A stretch of DNA of 64,000 bases from NCBI RefSeq assembly GCF_001280845.1, contig NZ_LGHP01000001.1, forward strand, positions 863,905-927,904, read 5' to 3'. A program made the position numbers and the translations under genes. Positions 43,414 through 52,059 of this stretch are shown in pieces. Below the pieces are notes generated by a model that was not told the DNA's origin, did not search any database, and saw only the letters and a list, made by a program, of their open reading frames with translations. The stretch is from Bacillus sp. FJAT-28004 (GTDB taxonomy: Bacteria; Bacillota; Bacilli; Paenibacillales; Paenibacillaceae). Position 1 is the first letter of the stretch. Each line of letters opens with the position of its first letter.

Positions 43414-44163
43414 ATGGAAAGAAAGTATTGGGTTCCTGCTTTAGAGCGAGCGAACGACGTGCTCATGCTGCTGGCGGGGCAGCCCTCCAAGTTTAAGCTT
43501 ATGGATTTAAGCAAAGCAACGGGGATCAATAAAAGCACCATGTTCTCCCTTTTACAAACCATGGAGGCTCTGAATTGGGTTATTAAAGAAAAAGGGGATA
43601 CGTATGCGTTGGGCTCTGTATTTGGAGTTCTTGGCAATGCTTATTTTGCGGGAATGAATTTGGTGAAGCTATTTGAAGAGAAAGCAGTGCTTTCCGTAGA
43701 GAGACTGGGCGAGACGATCCAGATAGCCAGATTGGAAAAGGGCGAGCTCGTCTACTTGGCAAAAAAAGAGGCAGCTACTCATGTCCGATTGATTTCTGAG
43801 CCTGGCATGCGCTTGCCGGCGTACGCTACTGCAATGGGGAAGGTGCTGCTCTCCGCATTGGAGGATGAACACATTGCGGAATTGTATCAAGAGGGCAGTT
43901 ACCAAGCTTTTACGCCTAACACTGTGCAGACCGGCAAGGAGCTGCTCCTACAGATACAGGCTGTGAGAGTCAGGGGTTATGCAGTTGACCTAGAGGAAGT
44001 AGCGATTGGTTTCTGTTGTGTGGCGGCGCCTATTCTTGATCGAAACGGCAGTATGATTGCGGCAGTCAGCTGCTCGATGTCTGTTCATCATTGGCCTAGT
44101 AAACAGGAACGAGCCGTACAAGAGATTAAGCAGTTAGCACAAGCATTATCTGCAGTTATTTAG
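43414..44163 (+). CDS. IclR-family transcriptional regulator
   Basis: A 249-residue regulator. The winged HTH (about 6-70) includes KLMDLSKATGINKSTMFSLL. The effector-binding GAF-like domain follows, with ERLGETIQIARLEKGELVYLAK and the typical PAYATAMGKVLLSAL motif. IclR proteins of this type (for example KdgR-like) often sense keto-deoxy sugar acids or aromatic acids. The next genes (SDR and FAH hydrolase) fit that. The ribosome site GTGAGG is moderate. It is terminated by its own hairpin, then a promoter and a palindromic operator precede the SDR gene, which it probably controls. Confidence 0.92.
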   Translation: MERKYWVPALERANDVLMLLAGQPSKFKLMDLSKATGINKSTMFSLLQTMEALNWVIKEKGDTYALGSVFGVLGNAYFAGMNLVKLFEEKAVLSVERLGETIQIARLEKGELVYLAKKEAATHVRLISEPGMRLPAYATAMGKVLLSALEDEHIAELYQEGSYQAFTPNTVQTGKELLLQIQAVRVRGYAVDLEEVAIGFCCVAAPILDRNGSMIAAVSCSMSVHHWPSKQERAVQEIKQLAQALSAVI

Positions 44164-44167
44164 AGTG

Positions 44168-44207
44168 AACATCCTTTTACCTGTTAAGGTAGTAGGATGT
44201 TTTTTTG
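44168..44207 (+). terminator. Intrinsic terminator of the IclR gene
   Basis: AACATCCT-TTTACC pairs with GGTAGT-AGGATGTT, imperfect in the middle, followed by TTTTTTG. Confidence 0.8.
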
Positions 44208-44209
44208 CG

Positions 44210-44238
44210 TTGACGCTTATTTAAGCAAATGCTAAAAT
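44210..44238 (+). promoter_or_regulatory. Sigma-A promoter of the SDR/FAH operon
   Basis: TTGACG (44210-44215), a 17-bp spacer and TAAAAT (44233-44238). The expected start, about 44245, lies 20 bp before the palindrome at 44265. Confidence 0.65.
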
Positions 44239-44264
44239 CAAACATATAGTTATAATATAAAACT

Positions 44265-44284
44265 AAGTTTATTATAATAAACTT
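44265..44284. promoter_or_regulatory. Perfect 20-bp palindrome, probable IclR operator
   Basis: AAGTTTATTATAATAAACTT reads identically on both strands. It lies downstream of the promoter and just before the AAAGGGG ribosome site of the SDR gene, where a bound repressor would block transcription. The neighbouring IclR protein is the natural candidate. Confidence 0.7.
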
Positions 44285-44302
44285 AAAAGGGGTTAATTGC
44301 AG

Positions 44303-45076
44303 GTGAGATTACTAAATAAAGTAACATTGATTACAGGTTCCGGTTCAGGAATCGGTAAGAGTGCTGCACATCTTTTTGGCCGAGAGGGAGCCTTTGTGGT
44401 TGTCAATGATATAGATACCGCTAAGGGAGAAGAAACAGTCGCAGAGATACAAGCTAATGGTGGTAAGGCTATATTCCTGCATGCGGATGTGACAGACCCA
44501 GCCTCTGTGCAAAATATGGTGGAGAGCGCTGTAAGACAGTGTGGGCGAATCGATGTGCTGTTTAATAATGCAGGTATTAGCGGAATAGGCGCTTTGCATG
44601 AAGTGGAGCCTGATCAGTGGGACCGCGTCATCCAAGTGAATATTCGTGGTGTGTATCTCCCTTCCAAATATGTCGTCCCTCTGATGATAGAGCAGGGCGG
44701 AGGTTCTATTATCAATATGTCATCCTGCATCGCTGAGATGGGGCTTGCTAAGCGTGCCTCCTATGCGGCTAGCAAAGGCGCTATTCTCGCTTTAACCAAG
44801 TCGATGCAAGTAGACTATGCACCCTACCAGATTCGAGTGAACGCACTGCTTCCGGGAACGATCTTAACCCCTTTTGTCGAAAACTATTTGAAAACTTCGT
44901 ATGATGACCCTGAAGCAGCTATTGCCTCACTAAAAGGAAGACAGCTTAGCAACGATCTTGGCAAGCCGGAGGATGTTGCACAAGCTGCCCTGTTTCTTGC
45001 ATCCGATGAGTCAAGGTTCATGATGGGTTCGCCGCTTTATATTGATGGCGGTGTTGTTTTCGGCAAGAACGCTTAA
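44303..45076 (+). CDS. SDR-family dehydrogenase, possible 2-keto-3-deoxy-sugar-acid dehydrogenase
   Basis: A 257-residue classical short-chain dehydrogenase. The NAD-binding motif TGSGSGIG is at 11-18, NNAG at 88-91, and the catalytic Ser-Tyr-Lys set at S140/S141, Y154 and K158 (ASYAASKGA). I prefer GTG 44303 as start, ten bases after AAAGGGG; the TTG at 44297 is only four bases away. With the FAH hydrolase downstream it resembles the non-phosphorylating L-fucose/L-rhamnose route, in which a 2-keto-3-deoxy-acid is oxidised to a diketo acid. That specific role is inference; a general sugar or alcohol dehydrogenase is possible. Confidence 0.85.
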   Translation: MRLLNKVTLITGSGSGIGKSAAHLFGREGAFVVVNDIDTAKGEETVAEIQANGGKAIFLHADVTDPASVQNMVESAVRQCGRIDVLFNNAGISGIGALHEVEPDQWDRVIQVNIRGVYLPSKYVVPLMIEQGGGSIINMSSCIAEMGLAKRASYAASKGAILALTKSMQVDYAPYQIRVNALLPGTILTPFVENYLKTSYDDPEAAIASLKGRQLSNDLGKPEDVAQAALFLASDESRFMMGSPLYIDGGVVFGKNA

Positions 45077-45120
45077 TTAATGCGCTCTATATTCAATTAC
45101 CAGAGAGGATGTTACCTTTT

Positions 45121-46029
45121 ATGAAATTCGTAACTATTGATCATTCAGGTGTTTATAGGCTAGGTGTTAAGCTAGAGAAATATGTCCTTGATATAACGGA
45201 AGCTTTGAAGGTGTTTCCTGAAGAGGGACTGCCGGTTGATATCATGACAATTATCGGGAATGCAGATTTGTATGTCCCTTTATTTGAAAGTTATGTTGTG
45301 AGAGTAATGGAAGGCGCAGTGGATGCGCAACCGTATCTCTTTGAGGAATCGCAGATCCGTTATGGACCTTGTGTTACGCATCCTGCAAAAATCATTTGCG
45401 TAGGATTAAACTACCGCAAGCATGCCGAAGAGACGAATGCCCCGATTCCGGAGTATCCGATTCTTTTTAATAAGTTCAGCAATACGCTTACAGGGCATCT
45501 GACTGACATCCCTCTACCTAATCGGGTCACTAATCAGGTAGATTATGAAGCTGAGCTCGTTATCGTCATCGGGAAACAGGCTAAATATGTGCCCAAAGAG
45601 CAGGCGCTGGAGCATGTGTTTGGTTATTGCAATGTGAATGATTTATCTGCGAGAGATTTGCAAATGCGCACGCAGCAATGGCTGTTAGGGAAGTCTTGCG
45701 ACAAGTTTAGTCCTCTAGGGCCGTATTTGGTTACCTCGGATGAAGTGGGAGATCCTAATGGGCTAGATATTAAGTGCACGGTGAACGGAGAGACAAGGCA
45801 GCATTCTAATACGTCGGATATGATTTTTCACTGCGATGAAATCGTGAGTTACATCTCTCAGCATATGACGCTGCATCCCGGCGATATTATTTTGACGGGA
45901 ACACCGGAAGGCGTAGTACTTGGTCAGCCAGAGGATCAGCGTATCTATTTAAAGCATGGCGATGTGGTCACGATAGAAATTGAAAAATTAGGCGCTTTGA
46001 CGAATCGTATGGTTAATGAACAAGTGTAG
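45121..46029 (+). CDS. Fumarylacetoacetate-hydrolase-family protein, possible 2,4-diketo-3-deoxy-acid hydrolase
   Basis: A 302-residue cytoplasmic FAH-superfamily enzyme. The core contains KIICVGLNYRKHAEE, VDYEAELVIVIGK with the metal-binding Glu pair, YCNVNDLSARDLQ, and the GDIILTGTPEGV loop with the conserved TGTP. These enzymes cleave carbon-carbon bonds of diketo acids or decarboxylate keto acids, with Mg2+. I choose ATG 45121; the ATG at 45109 directly follows the AGAGAGG ribosome site and is too close. The gene lies 44 bp after the SDR gene in one operon. Such a pair is known from L-rhamnose and L-fucose degradation. Confidence 0.87.
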   Translation: MKFVTIDHSGVYRLGVKLEKYVLDITEALKVFPEEGLPVDIMTIIGNADLYVPLFESYVVRVMEGAVDAQPYLFEESQIRYGPCVTHPAKIICVGLNYRKHAEETNAPIPEYPILFNKFSNTLTGHLTDIPLPNRVTNQVDYEAELVIVIGKQAKYVPKEQALEHVFGYCNVNDLSARDLQMRTQQWLLGKSCDKFSPLGPYLVTSDEVGDPNGLDIKCTVNGETRQHSNTSDMIFHCDEIVSYISQHMTLHPGDIILTGTPEGVVLGQPEDQRIYLKHGDVVTIEIEKLGALTNRMVNEQV

Positions 46030-46072
46030 CGTCTGTAGCTCGGATAATGACATGTCCAAGGGAGGAAAGTGA

Positions 46073-47260
46073 ATGGTTAAGAAACCAAATCTCAAGTTCA
46101 TAGTCATTACAGATACACATGTTGAAGCTTCTTTAGAGGGGACATATTCCCAGAATTTTGATCAGGCTTTAAAAGATATAGTGGCAACTTTTCCTGATAG
46201 TCACGGGATCATGCATATCGGTGATATTACGGAAAATGGAAAACAAGCGGAATATGAAACTATGGCATGTATTTGGAAGGACAACATGGAGGGTTTGCCG
46301 CCCCTGTATTTTACTTACGGCAACCATGATGTGCGTTGGAAAGACTTTGATAAGCAAATTTCTTTATTCATAGCAAACACAGGGATAGATAAGAAGTATT
46401 ATGATTTTTGGATGAAGGGGTATCATTTTATATTCCTTGGAACAGAGATAGGGTTGAAAGACTCCTCTTATTTATCAGAGTCCCAGCTTGAGTGGTTGGA
46501 TCATAAGTTGTCCGAGCATGAATCGGCGGAGAAACCGAAGTTTATTTTTGTTCATGAACCTTTAAAGGATACAGTCGCAGGATCGCAAAACGAGTTCGGC
46601 TGGCATGGTATCAGGCAGGACAAAGAATTGAAGATGATTCTCGCCAAACACCCTCAATCCATCGTATTTACCGGTCATACCCACTGGGAACTGGGTGCGA
46701 GGGATACGATGTACAACGCCAAGTATGCAACCATGTTTAATGCAGCTTCCGTAGCGTATTTATGGACAGATAACAATGTGTTGAAGGATGGTTCTCAGGG
46801 ATATTACGTAGAAGTGTGGGATGATAAAGTAGTGGTAAAAGGAAGGAATTTTGCCTCGAAATCATGGGTTGCTGATGCTCAATACACAGTAAAGCTTCCT
46901 GTGACAATTCCTGTGGTGGACCCTTCCGTAGATCCCGATCTTACACTCAGTAAACCGATAATGAACATGAACAAAGCTGTGTATCATCCATACGAACAAA
47001 TTGAGGTCACATATGTAGGTTCGCTGAGAGAAGATGCATTCGGCATTTACATAAGAGGTGCAAGGCCGAGTGAGACTGATCCCATTAATCCAATTGCCTG
47101 TATTAAGACAAATACGGTTAGCCAGCCAAATGGGAAGGTGCTTTTCAGTGATCTGACTCTTCCTGTTGGAAGCTACGATATGATTTATTTGGGGGAAACG
47201 TTGAACACGGAGATGGCTCGTATGCCTTTTGATGTAACAACAGCCGGTAATGAGTCATGA
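46073..47260 (+). CDS. Cytoplasmic calcineurin-like metallophosphoesterase
   Basis: A 395-residue protein without a signal peptide. Dimetal ligands are visible in order: DTH (near 13-15), GDITENG, GNHD, a later HEPL and GHTHWE. The C-terminal 110 residues (from about VKLPVTIPVVDPS) form a separate beta-rich domain (YHPYEQIEVTYVGSL). The ribosome site AGGGAGGAAAG precedes ATG. It is third in the operon after the FAH hydrolase. It may hydrolyse a phosphorylated sugar, nucleotide or lipid intermediate; specificity is unknown. It differs from the S-layer phosphoesterase at 9660 in length, location and domain set. Confidence 0.87.
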   Translation: MVKKPNLKFIVITDTHVEASLEGTYSQNFDQALKDIVATFPDSHGIMHIGDITENGKQAEYETMACIWKDNMEGLPPLYFTYGNHDVRWKDFDKQISLFIANTGIDKKYYDFWMKGYHFIFLGTEIGLKDSSYLSESQLEWLDHKLSEHESAEKPKFIFVHEPLKDTVAGSQNEFGWHGIRQDKELKMILAKHPQSIVFTGHTHWELGARDTMYNAKYATMFNAASVAYLWTDNNVLKDGSQGYYVEVWDDKVVVKGRNFASKSWVADAQYTVKLPVTIPVVDPSVDPDLTLSKPIMNMNKAVYHPYEQIEVTYVGSLREDAFGIYIRGARPSETDPINPIACIKTNTVSQPNGKVLFSDLTLPVGSYDMIYLGETLNTEMARMPFDVTTAGNES

Positions 47261-47275
47261 GACTCTTTACCGGCT
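47242..47275 (+). terminator. Hairpin at the end of the phosphoesterase gene
   Basis: AGCCGGTAA-TGAGT pairs with ACTC-TTTACCGGCT (one mismatch) and overlaps the stop codon. The tail is ATTGCCATTT rather than a T-run, so strength is moderate. Confidence 0.55.
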
Positions 47276-47482
47276 ATTGCCATTTCAGCGACTTACACGA
47301 TTTCTTGTACGTCTATATTTTCTGGAATAAATATGGACACTGCCGTGCTCTTGTGTAAATTACTTGTAATGAATACCCTGTATTCATCGCCAAATATTAA
47401 TTTGATACGAACTTTATCGAGAAGTATCAGGGCGACAAATAAGCCCGGTCTGTCACATTTTAGTCAACGACACGTTAAACTA

Positions 47483-47526
47483 GAGGCCTCGCATCCGTTC
47501 ATCGAACGGATGCAAAGCCTCTTTTT
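47483..47526 (+). terminator. Strong intrinsic terminator
   Basis: GAGGC-CTC-GCATCCGTTC pairs with GAACGGATGC-AAA-GCCTC around ATC, followed by five T. It may end the SDR/FAH/phosphoesterase transcript and insulates the next operon. Confidence 0.9.
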
Positions 47527-47581
47527 GTTTGCAAAAATTGGTATAGGTTTTTTCAACCTGGCGGAGTGAATAACCTGTTTT

Positions 47582-47614
47582 TCTAACCTTTCATTAAGGT
47601 TCGTAGTGTAAAAT
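47582..47614 (+). promoter_or_regulatory. Direct-repeat operator and promoter of the two-component operon
   Basis: TCTAA (47582-47586) and ATTAA (47593-47597) are 11 bp apart, then TAAAAT (47609-47614). The repeat resembles the four-fold array upstream of the SBP gene at 49808, which suggests that the response regulator binds both, including its own promoter. Confidence 0.5.
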
Positions 47615-47657
47615 AGGCCTAACCCATGTCAAGAATACTAACAAAGGGGCGGGTGAA

Positions 47658-48335
47658 TTGCGAATTTTAGTGGTGGAAGACGACCGCCCGCTGCTTGATG
47701 CGGTGGTGACGGTGCTGAAAGAAGAAGCATACCAAGTCGATGAGGCGCAAAATGGCTTGGATGGCTTATATTTGGCGCAGCAGGGAATTCAAGATTTAAT
47801 TGTGCTGGATATTATGCTTCCCGGCATGGACGGGCTCTCTGTTCTCCATAGCCTGAGATTGCAAGGGATTACGACGCCTATCCTGCTGCTGACAGCGAGA
47901 GACAGCGTGGAGGATCGGGTGAAGGGGCTTGATGCCGGGGCTGACGATTATATCGTCAAGCCATTTGCCATACGGGAGCTGCTGGCGCGGATTCGGGTTT
48001 TATTCCGGAGGCAGTCAGGGGGAGCGCCGGACGGAGAGCTGAAATACGGCCAACTCACCGTGAAATGCCAGACGATGGAAGGGTATGCGAACGGTGAGTC
48101 GCTTAAGCTTACGGTGAAGGAGTTTGAGCTCTTGGAGTATCTGCTTCTTAACCGGGAACAAATTTTGACGAAGGAGCAGTTGCTGGACCGGGTGTGGGGG
48201 ATCGATACCGGTGCGGGACTCGGCGTCATTGACGTCTATGTGCATTATTTGCGCAAGAAGCTGGCCCCATCCGGCTGCGACCGCTACATTCATACCATCC
48301 GTGGAGTCGGTTATTTAATGAAGGAGACAATATGA
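47658..48335 (+). CDS. OmpR/PhoB-family response regulator
   Basis: A 225-residue regulator. The receiver domain has the acidic pair E7-D8-D9 (VVEDDRP), phosphoacceptor D51 (LIVLDIMLPGMDG), the switch Thr in LLLTARD and K101 in YIVKPF. The C-terminal winged helix includes LTVKEFELLEYLLLN and VIDVYVHYLRKKL. It starts at TTG 47658 after AAGGGGCGGG. It overlaps the kinase gene by four bases (ATGA). From position it likely controls the exporter operon downstream through the 10-11-bp repeats at 49714. Confidence 0.95.
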   Translation: MRILVVEDDRPLLDAVVTVLKEEAYQVDEAQNGLDGLYLAQQGIQDLIVLDIMLPGMDGLSVLHSLRLQGITTPILLLTARDSVEDRVKGLDAGADDYIVKPFAIRELLARIRVLFRRQSGGAPDGELKYGQLTVKCQTMEGYANGESLKLTVKEFELLEYLLLNREQILTKEQLLDRVWGIDTGAGLGVIDVYVHYLRKKLAPSGCDRYIHTIRGVGYLMKETI

Positions 48336-49654
48336 TGTTTAACCGAATCCGCATTCAACTTACAATCCGTAATGCTGCTGTGTTATCCTTCATTTTGATC
48401 GCACTCAATATGTCCATTTTTTTGATCACAAGACAAATGCTGCTTGACCAAATTGACCGTTCATTAACGGATACACAAGATCAGACGATGATGACTACTA
48501 CCGTGCCAAGTCAGATAAATGCGACTTCGACTTCGGATGCTACTGAAGTGAAATCTGTTCTGTTTCAGGCGGGTCGGATGGATCGACCGATCATCCAGTT
48601 GTATTGGACGGGAGATGAGCAGCTAATTCCGCTGCCAGGCGAAGGCCAATTTGATGCGGAGCAGTTGAAGCTGCTTACTCCCAGCAAGCTCGGGAAGAAG
48701 CTGCAATCGGTAAAGATAGGCGATCAGACTTTCCGGGTATTAAATGTGGATAAGCCAAAGCTTACGGGGATGTTGAACGTTTCGTCTACTGACGGAACCG
48801 GCAGCGGTTCGTACATCGTCGCGAAGCAGCAATTGCTCAGAAATATTTCCGCTGAAGTCGGAATTTTACGCCGCTTAGCCTACATCATGTTGTGTGGAGG
48901 TATTGTGGGACTTGTGATCGCCGTCGCTGCCGGCTATTATTTGGCTAACCGCGCGCTTATACCGATTCGGATCTCGATGGACAAGCAGGAGCAATTCGTA
49001 GCGGACGCTTCCCACGAACTGCGTACGCCGCTGTCGGTCATTCAAGCGCACACCGAGCTAATGTTGCGTCATCCCAAGCATACAATTGAGCAGGATAGCA
49101 AGCATATATCGACCGTTTTGCAGGAAGCGAGGCAAATGAGCAAGTTAGTCAGCAGCCTGCTGATGCTGGCGCGGTCGGACTCGAACCAACTGGAGCTTGA
49201 CATCAATCCGGTCCAGTTCGACCGAATTGTTCAGGACTGCGTAAGCAAGATGCAGATGCTGGCGGAGATTAAGGACATTATTTTGCACACCGAAATTAAT
49301 TCGTCTATTCCGATGAATGCGGATGAGGAGCGCCTTCACCAACTGCTTGTGATTGTACTGGACAATGCGATCAAATATACGCAGGAGGGCGGCTTAGTCC
49401 GTGTCAAATGCCGCAATCTGGCTCATTCTGTCCAACTCGTGGTAGAGGATACTGGAATCGGAATCGAACCGGAAAATTTGCCTCATGTGTTTGACCGCTT
49501 TTATCGGGGAGATAAAACCCGCACCCGCCAAGAAGGAGGCACAGGCCTTGGACTGGCTATTGCAAAGTGGATCGTAGAGCATCATGGAGGCAAAATACGG
49601 GTGGAGAGCATACGATCCACGGGAACCAAAGTATTCATCAGCCTGCCAAAATAA
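48332..49654 (+). CDS. Sensor histidine kinase of the OmpR-type pair
   Basis: A 440-residue membrane kinase. TM1 (about 14-33) and TM2 (about 184-204) flank an extracytoplasmic sensor domain of about 145 residues with no fold I recognise. A very short or absent HAMP leads to the HisKA box ADASHELRTPLSVI with phosphorylated H228. The HATPase domain shows NAIKYT (N box), DTGIGI (G1) and GTGLGLAIAK (G2). The ribosome site AAGGAG lies ahead of ATG 48332, inside the end of the response-regulator gene. Terminator immediately downstream. Confidence 0.94.
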   Translation: MMFNRIRIQLTIRNAAVLSFILIALNMSIFLITRQMLLDQIDRSLTDTQDQTMMTTTVPSQINATSTSDATEVKSVLFQAGRMDRPIIQLYWTGDEQLIPLPGEGQFDAEQLKLLTPSKLGKKLQSVKIGDQTFRVLNVDKPKLTGMLNVSSTDGTGSGSYIVAKQQLLRNISAEVGILRRLAYIMLCGGIVGLVIAVAAGYYLANRALIPIRISMDKQEQFVADASHELRTPLSVIQAHTELMLRHPKHTIEQDSKHISTVLQEARQMSKLVSSLLMLARSDSNQLELDINPVQFDRIVQDCVSKMQMLAEIKDIILHTEINSSIPMNADEERLHQLLVIVLDNAIKYTQEGGLVRVKCRNLAHSVQLVVEDTGIGIEPENLPHVFDRFYRGDKTRTRQEGGTGLGLAIAKWIVEHHGGKIRVESIRSTGTKVFISLPK

Positions 49655-49663
49655 CAAGATTAA

Positions 49664-49696
49664 AGTCCAAAGGGAGCAGCCTTTGGGCTTTTTTTT
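49664..49696 (+). terminator. Intrinsic terminator of the two-component operon
   Basis: AGTCCAAAGG pairs with CCTTTGGGCT (one G-T) around GAGCAG, followed by eight T. Confidence 0.92.
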
Positions 49697-49713
49697 ATTT
49701 TCTTTTCAGCGTC

Positions 49714-49757
49714 GCTTTAGCTTCCTTTAAGCTTCTCTAACCGCTTTCTAAGAATCC
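49714..49757 (+). promoter_or_regulatory. Four phased direct repeats, probable response-regulator binding array
   Basis: TTTAG, TTTAA, TCTAA and TCTAA start at 49716, 49726, 49736 and 49747 (spacing 10, 10, 11), each followed by a C-rich half-turn. Same-face direct repeats of this spacing are typical of OmpR/PhoP-family binding. They lie directly before the exporter operon. Confidence 0.6.
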
Positions 49758-49807
49758 GGCGTCATACTAGGCAATGAAGCTATTAACAATTGAAGGGTGA
49801 TGGAAAG

Positions 49808-51307
49808 ATGAGAAAACGGGAAAAGAAAACGGGGCTATTGATTTTGACGCTGTCATTAATGGTTGCTTTGACGGCCTGCACGTCGCAGGGAGGCAGCAAG
49901 GATAAACCAGAAGTACCCAAAATGAATAAGGAAGAAGCCGGATCGCTCAAAATTGCTTATTTTAACGAACAAGCCTTTTATACGCAGTATGGCAACGCTT
50001 TTCAGGCGATGTTTCCGAAAGTTGATTTGGAAGTCGTCTCGACAGAATCGGTGTTTCGCGCGGAGGACCCGTTAGCTGAGATGCAGCGGATTGTGAAGGA
50101 GCAGCAGCCGGATGTGATGTTCTTGTGGGAAGATCAGTATGCCGAACTGGCTAAGGATGGCGCGCTGCTTGATCTGGATGCGGTTGTGAAGCAGGATGAG
50201 TTCGACCTAGACAACTTCCAGCCCTCTGTCATCGATCTGCTAAAGGCGCGGGGAGGCGGCAAGCTGTATGGGTTAAGCCCGAATTTCTCCAGCAAGGCAC
50301 TTTACTACAATAAGGATATGTTCGACAAACATAGCATTTCATATCCGACCGATGGGATGAGCTGGGAGGAAATGATGCAGCTCGCGTCCCGTTTTCCAGT
50401 AAAGAAAGATGGCGACGATGCTTTGAACGGCCTGCTCCAGTCATCCGAGACGCTCGATCCGTTTGCGCTCATCCGCACGATCGGCGAAGCGAAAGGGCTG
50501 CTTTATGCCGATGCGGATACGAAGACCGTATCGCTTGAGACGCCGGAGTGGAAGTCGATTTTTGAATCCGTGATCAACGGGTATAAATCGGGCAGCATTT
50601 CTATGCCTTCTGAGGGCGGCGGAGGAGGAGGAGCAGCCTCTACGGGTGGGATGGGAGGAAAGGTGATTCATCTCAGCCCAGATTCAATGAGGTTTATGAC
50701 CGGTCAAGCAGCAATGACGATCGATGGTCCAATGTTGATGGGTACGTTGGGCATGGGCGCGAACATGGGGTCGGGGGGCGGTCTATCTTCTAGCTCTTCT
50801 AGCTCTTCAAGCTCTTCTTCGAGCTCTTCTACGAGCAATCCCGGCGGCAATTTCCAACCGCTTGGTAATGTCAACTGGGATGTCGTGACTGTGCCGGTTG
50901 ACCCGTCCCAGCCTGATGTAAGCGGGGGCACGAGCCTGGATAGCGTCTTCTCCATCAACGCATCGACTGATAACCTGGCTGCCGCATGGGAGTTTTTGAA
51001 ATACGCGAATGGCGAACAATTAGCCAAGACGAATTCACTGTCATCGCCTTCTCTATCGGCGCGGACCGCTTTTAAGAAAGAAGTGGACGGTAAAAACGTA
51101 GATGCCTTTTATAAACTTGGCGTGAATCAGCAAAGCTTGATGCAGGATTTGCCGAAGGGCTTCGACGATTCTCTCTCGAAGCTGGCTTCGGAGCAGATCA
51201 AGAAGGTTGTGGAAGGAAGTCAATCGGTGGATGATGCGCTGAAAACGATCCAGTCGCAAGGGCAAGATTTGCTGACGCAATCTATTCTTGATGCGGATAC
51301 GAAGTAA
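49808..51307 (+). CDS. Extracellular solute-binding lipoprotein in an exporter operon
   Basis: A 499-residue family 1 binding protein. The signal peptide ends in lipobox LTAC. The two-lobe fold is recognisable (AYFNEQAFYTQYGNAFQAMF, DVMFLWEDQYAELAKDGALL, GLSPNFSSKALYYNKDMFDK). A Gly/Met-rich loop and a run of 15 consecutive Ser (about 328-342) interrupt the second lobe. The start is taken as ATG 49808 with GAAGGGTGATGG ahead rather than TTG 49790. Its stop overlaps the ATPase start (TAATG). It is odd that a sugar-type binding protein sits before MacB-like exporter genes; it may act as a sensor or a substrate-delivery component. Confidence 0.87.
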   Translation: MRKREKKTGLLILTLSLMVALTACTSQGGSKDKPEVPKMNKEEAGSLKIAYFNEQAFYTQYGNAFQAMFPKVDLEVVSTESVFRAEDPLAEMQRIVKEQQPDVMFLWEDQYAELAKDGALLDLDAVVKQDEFDLDNFQPSVIDLLKARGGGKLYGLSPNFSSKALYYNKDMFDKHSISYPTDGMSWEEMMQLASRFPVKKDGDDALNGLLQSSETLDPFALIRTIGEAKGLLYADADTKTVSLETPEWKSIFESVINGYKSGSISMPSEGGGGGGAASTGGMGGKVIHLSPDSMRFMTGQAAMTIDGPMLMGTLGMGANMGSGGGLSSSSSSSSSSSSSSSTSNPGGNFQPLGNVNWDVVTVPVDPSQPDVSGGTSLDSVFSINASTDNLAAAWEFLKYANGEQLAKTNSLSSPSLSARTAFKKEVDGKNVDAFYKLGVNQQSLMQDLPKGFDDSLSKLASEQIKKVVEGSQSVDDALKTIQSQGQDLLTQSILDADTK

Positions 51308-52059
51308 TGGCCGACTTAAATCTTGACTTGCTGAAGCGGCAGGCGGATGCGCCTTCGCCTGTTGCAGCCGATAGGGAGAACAGCGAGCCGCTTCTGAACG
51401 TACGGGGCGTCCGCAAAAGCTTCGTATCCGGCAGCCGAAGCATCGAGGTGTTGAAAGGAATTGAGATGTCGATCGGAGAGGGCCGGCTTACCATGCTTCG
51501 GGGCCGATCGGGATCAGGGAAGACGACGCTGCTTAATTTGCTGGGAGGGCTCGACCGGCCGACGGTAGGCGAGGTGAATTTCCGCGGCCGCCCGCTTCAC
51601 GCATGGCCCGACAAGCGGTTGACCGTCATAAGGCGGCGGGAGATCGGATTTATTTTCCAATCATTTGCGCTGCTGCCGATGCTTTCTGCATGGGAGAATG
51701 TCGAGCTGTCTCTGCGCATGGCGGGCATTCCAAAGGCGGAATGGAAAATGCGGGTCGACCACTGCCTTGATCTCGTCGGTCTAACGAAACGGGCGTCTCA
51801 TCGCCCGTTCGAGCTGTCCGGCGGAGAGCAGCAGCGGGTGGCTATCGCCAAAGCGATTGCCCACAAGCCCCATCTTCTGCTCGCGGACGAGCCGACAGCC
51901 GAGCTGGACTCGCAAATGGCAGCACGCATTATCAAGGTATTCCGGGATATTATCGAAGTGGAGAACATCGCGATCTGTATGACTACACATGATTCCACTT
52001 TATGGGAGGTGGCCGACGTTGTATACCAAATGGTTGACGGCCAAATCGTGCCGCAATAA
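51307..52059 (+). CDS. MacB/LolD-type ABC transporter ATP-binding protein
   Basis: A 250-residue ATPase. It has Walker A GRSGSGKTT, the signature LSGGEQQR, Walker B LLLADEPTAELD and the H-loop MTTHD. The Q-loop and surrounding GFIFQSFALLPMLSAWENVE place it with the MacB/LolD/FtsE group that powers FtsX-like permeases by mechanotransmission. The first 25 residues are a non-conserved extension. Translation is coupled to the preceding gene by TAATG. It overlaps the adaptor gene by 41 bp. Its permease partner is the FtsX protein two genes on; the second ATPase downstream may be an alternative or heterodimer partner. Confidence 0.92.
   Translation: MADLNLDLLKRQADAPSPVAADRENSEPLLNVRGVRKSFVSGSRSIEVLKGIEMSIGEGRLTMLRGRSGSGKTTLLNLLGGLDRPTVGEVNFRGRPLHAWPDKRLTVIRRREIGFIFQSFALLPMLSAWENVELSLRMAGIPKAEWKMRVDHCLDLVGLTKRASHRPFELSGGEQQRVAIAKAIAHKPHLLLADEPTAELDSQMAARIIKVFRDIIEVENIAICMTTHDSTLWEVADVVYQMVDGQIVPQ

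Larger units (their letters stand above)
47261..47657. other. Intergenic region before the two-component system
   Basis: 397 bp holding a weak hairpin at its start, a strong terminator (47483-47526) and, from 47582, TCTAA/ATTAA direct repeats before a TAAAAT -10-like box. A 78-codon frame (47333-47569) spans the strong terminator and shows no coding character. Confidence 0.6.

Noticed and set aside
47333..47569. 78-codon open frame before the two-component genes
   Set aside because: It passes straight through a strong intrinsic terminator and has no ribosome site or coding pattern.
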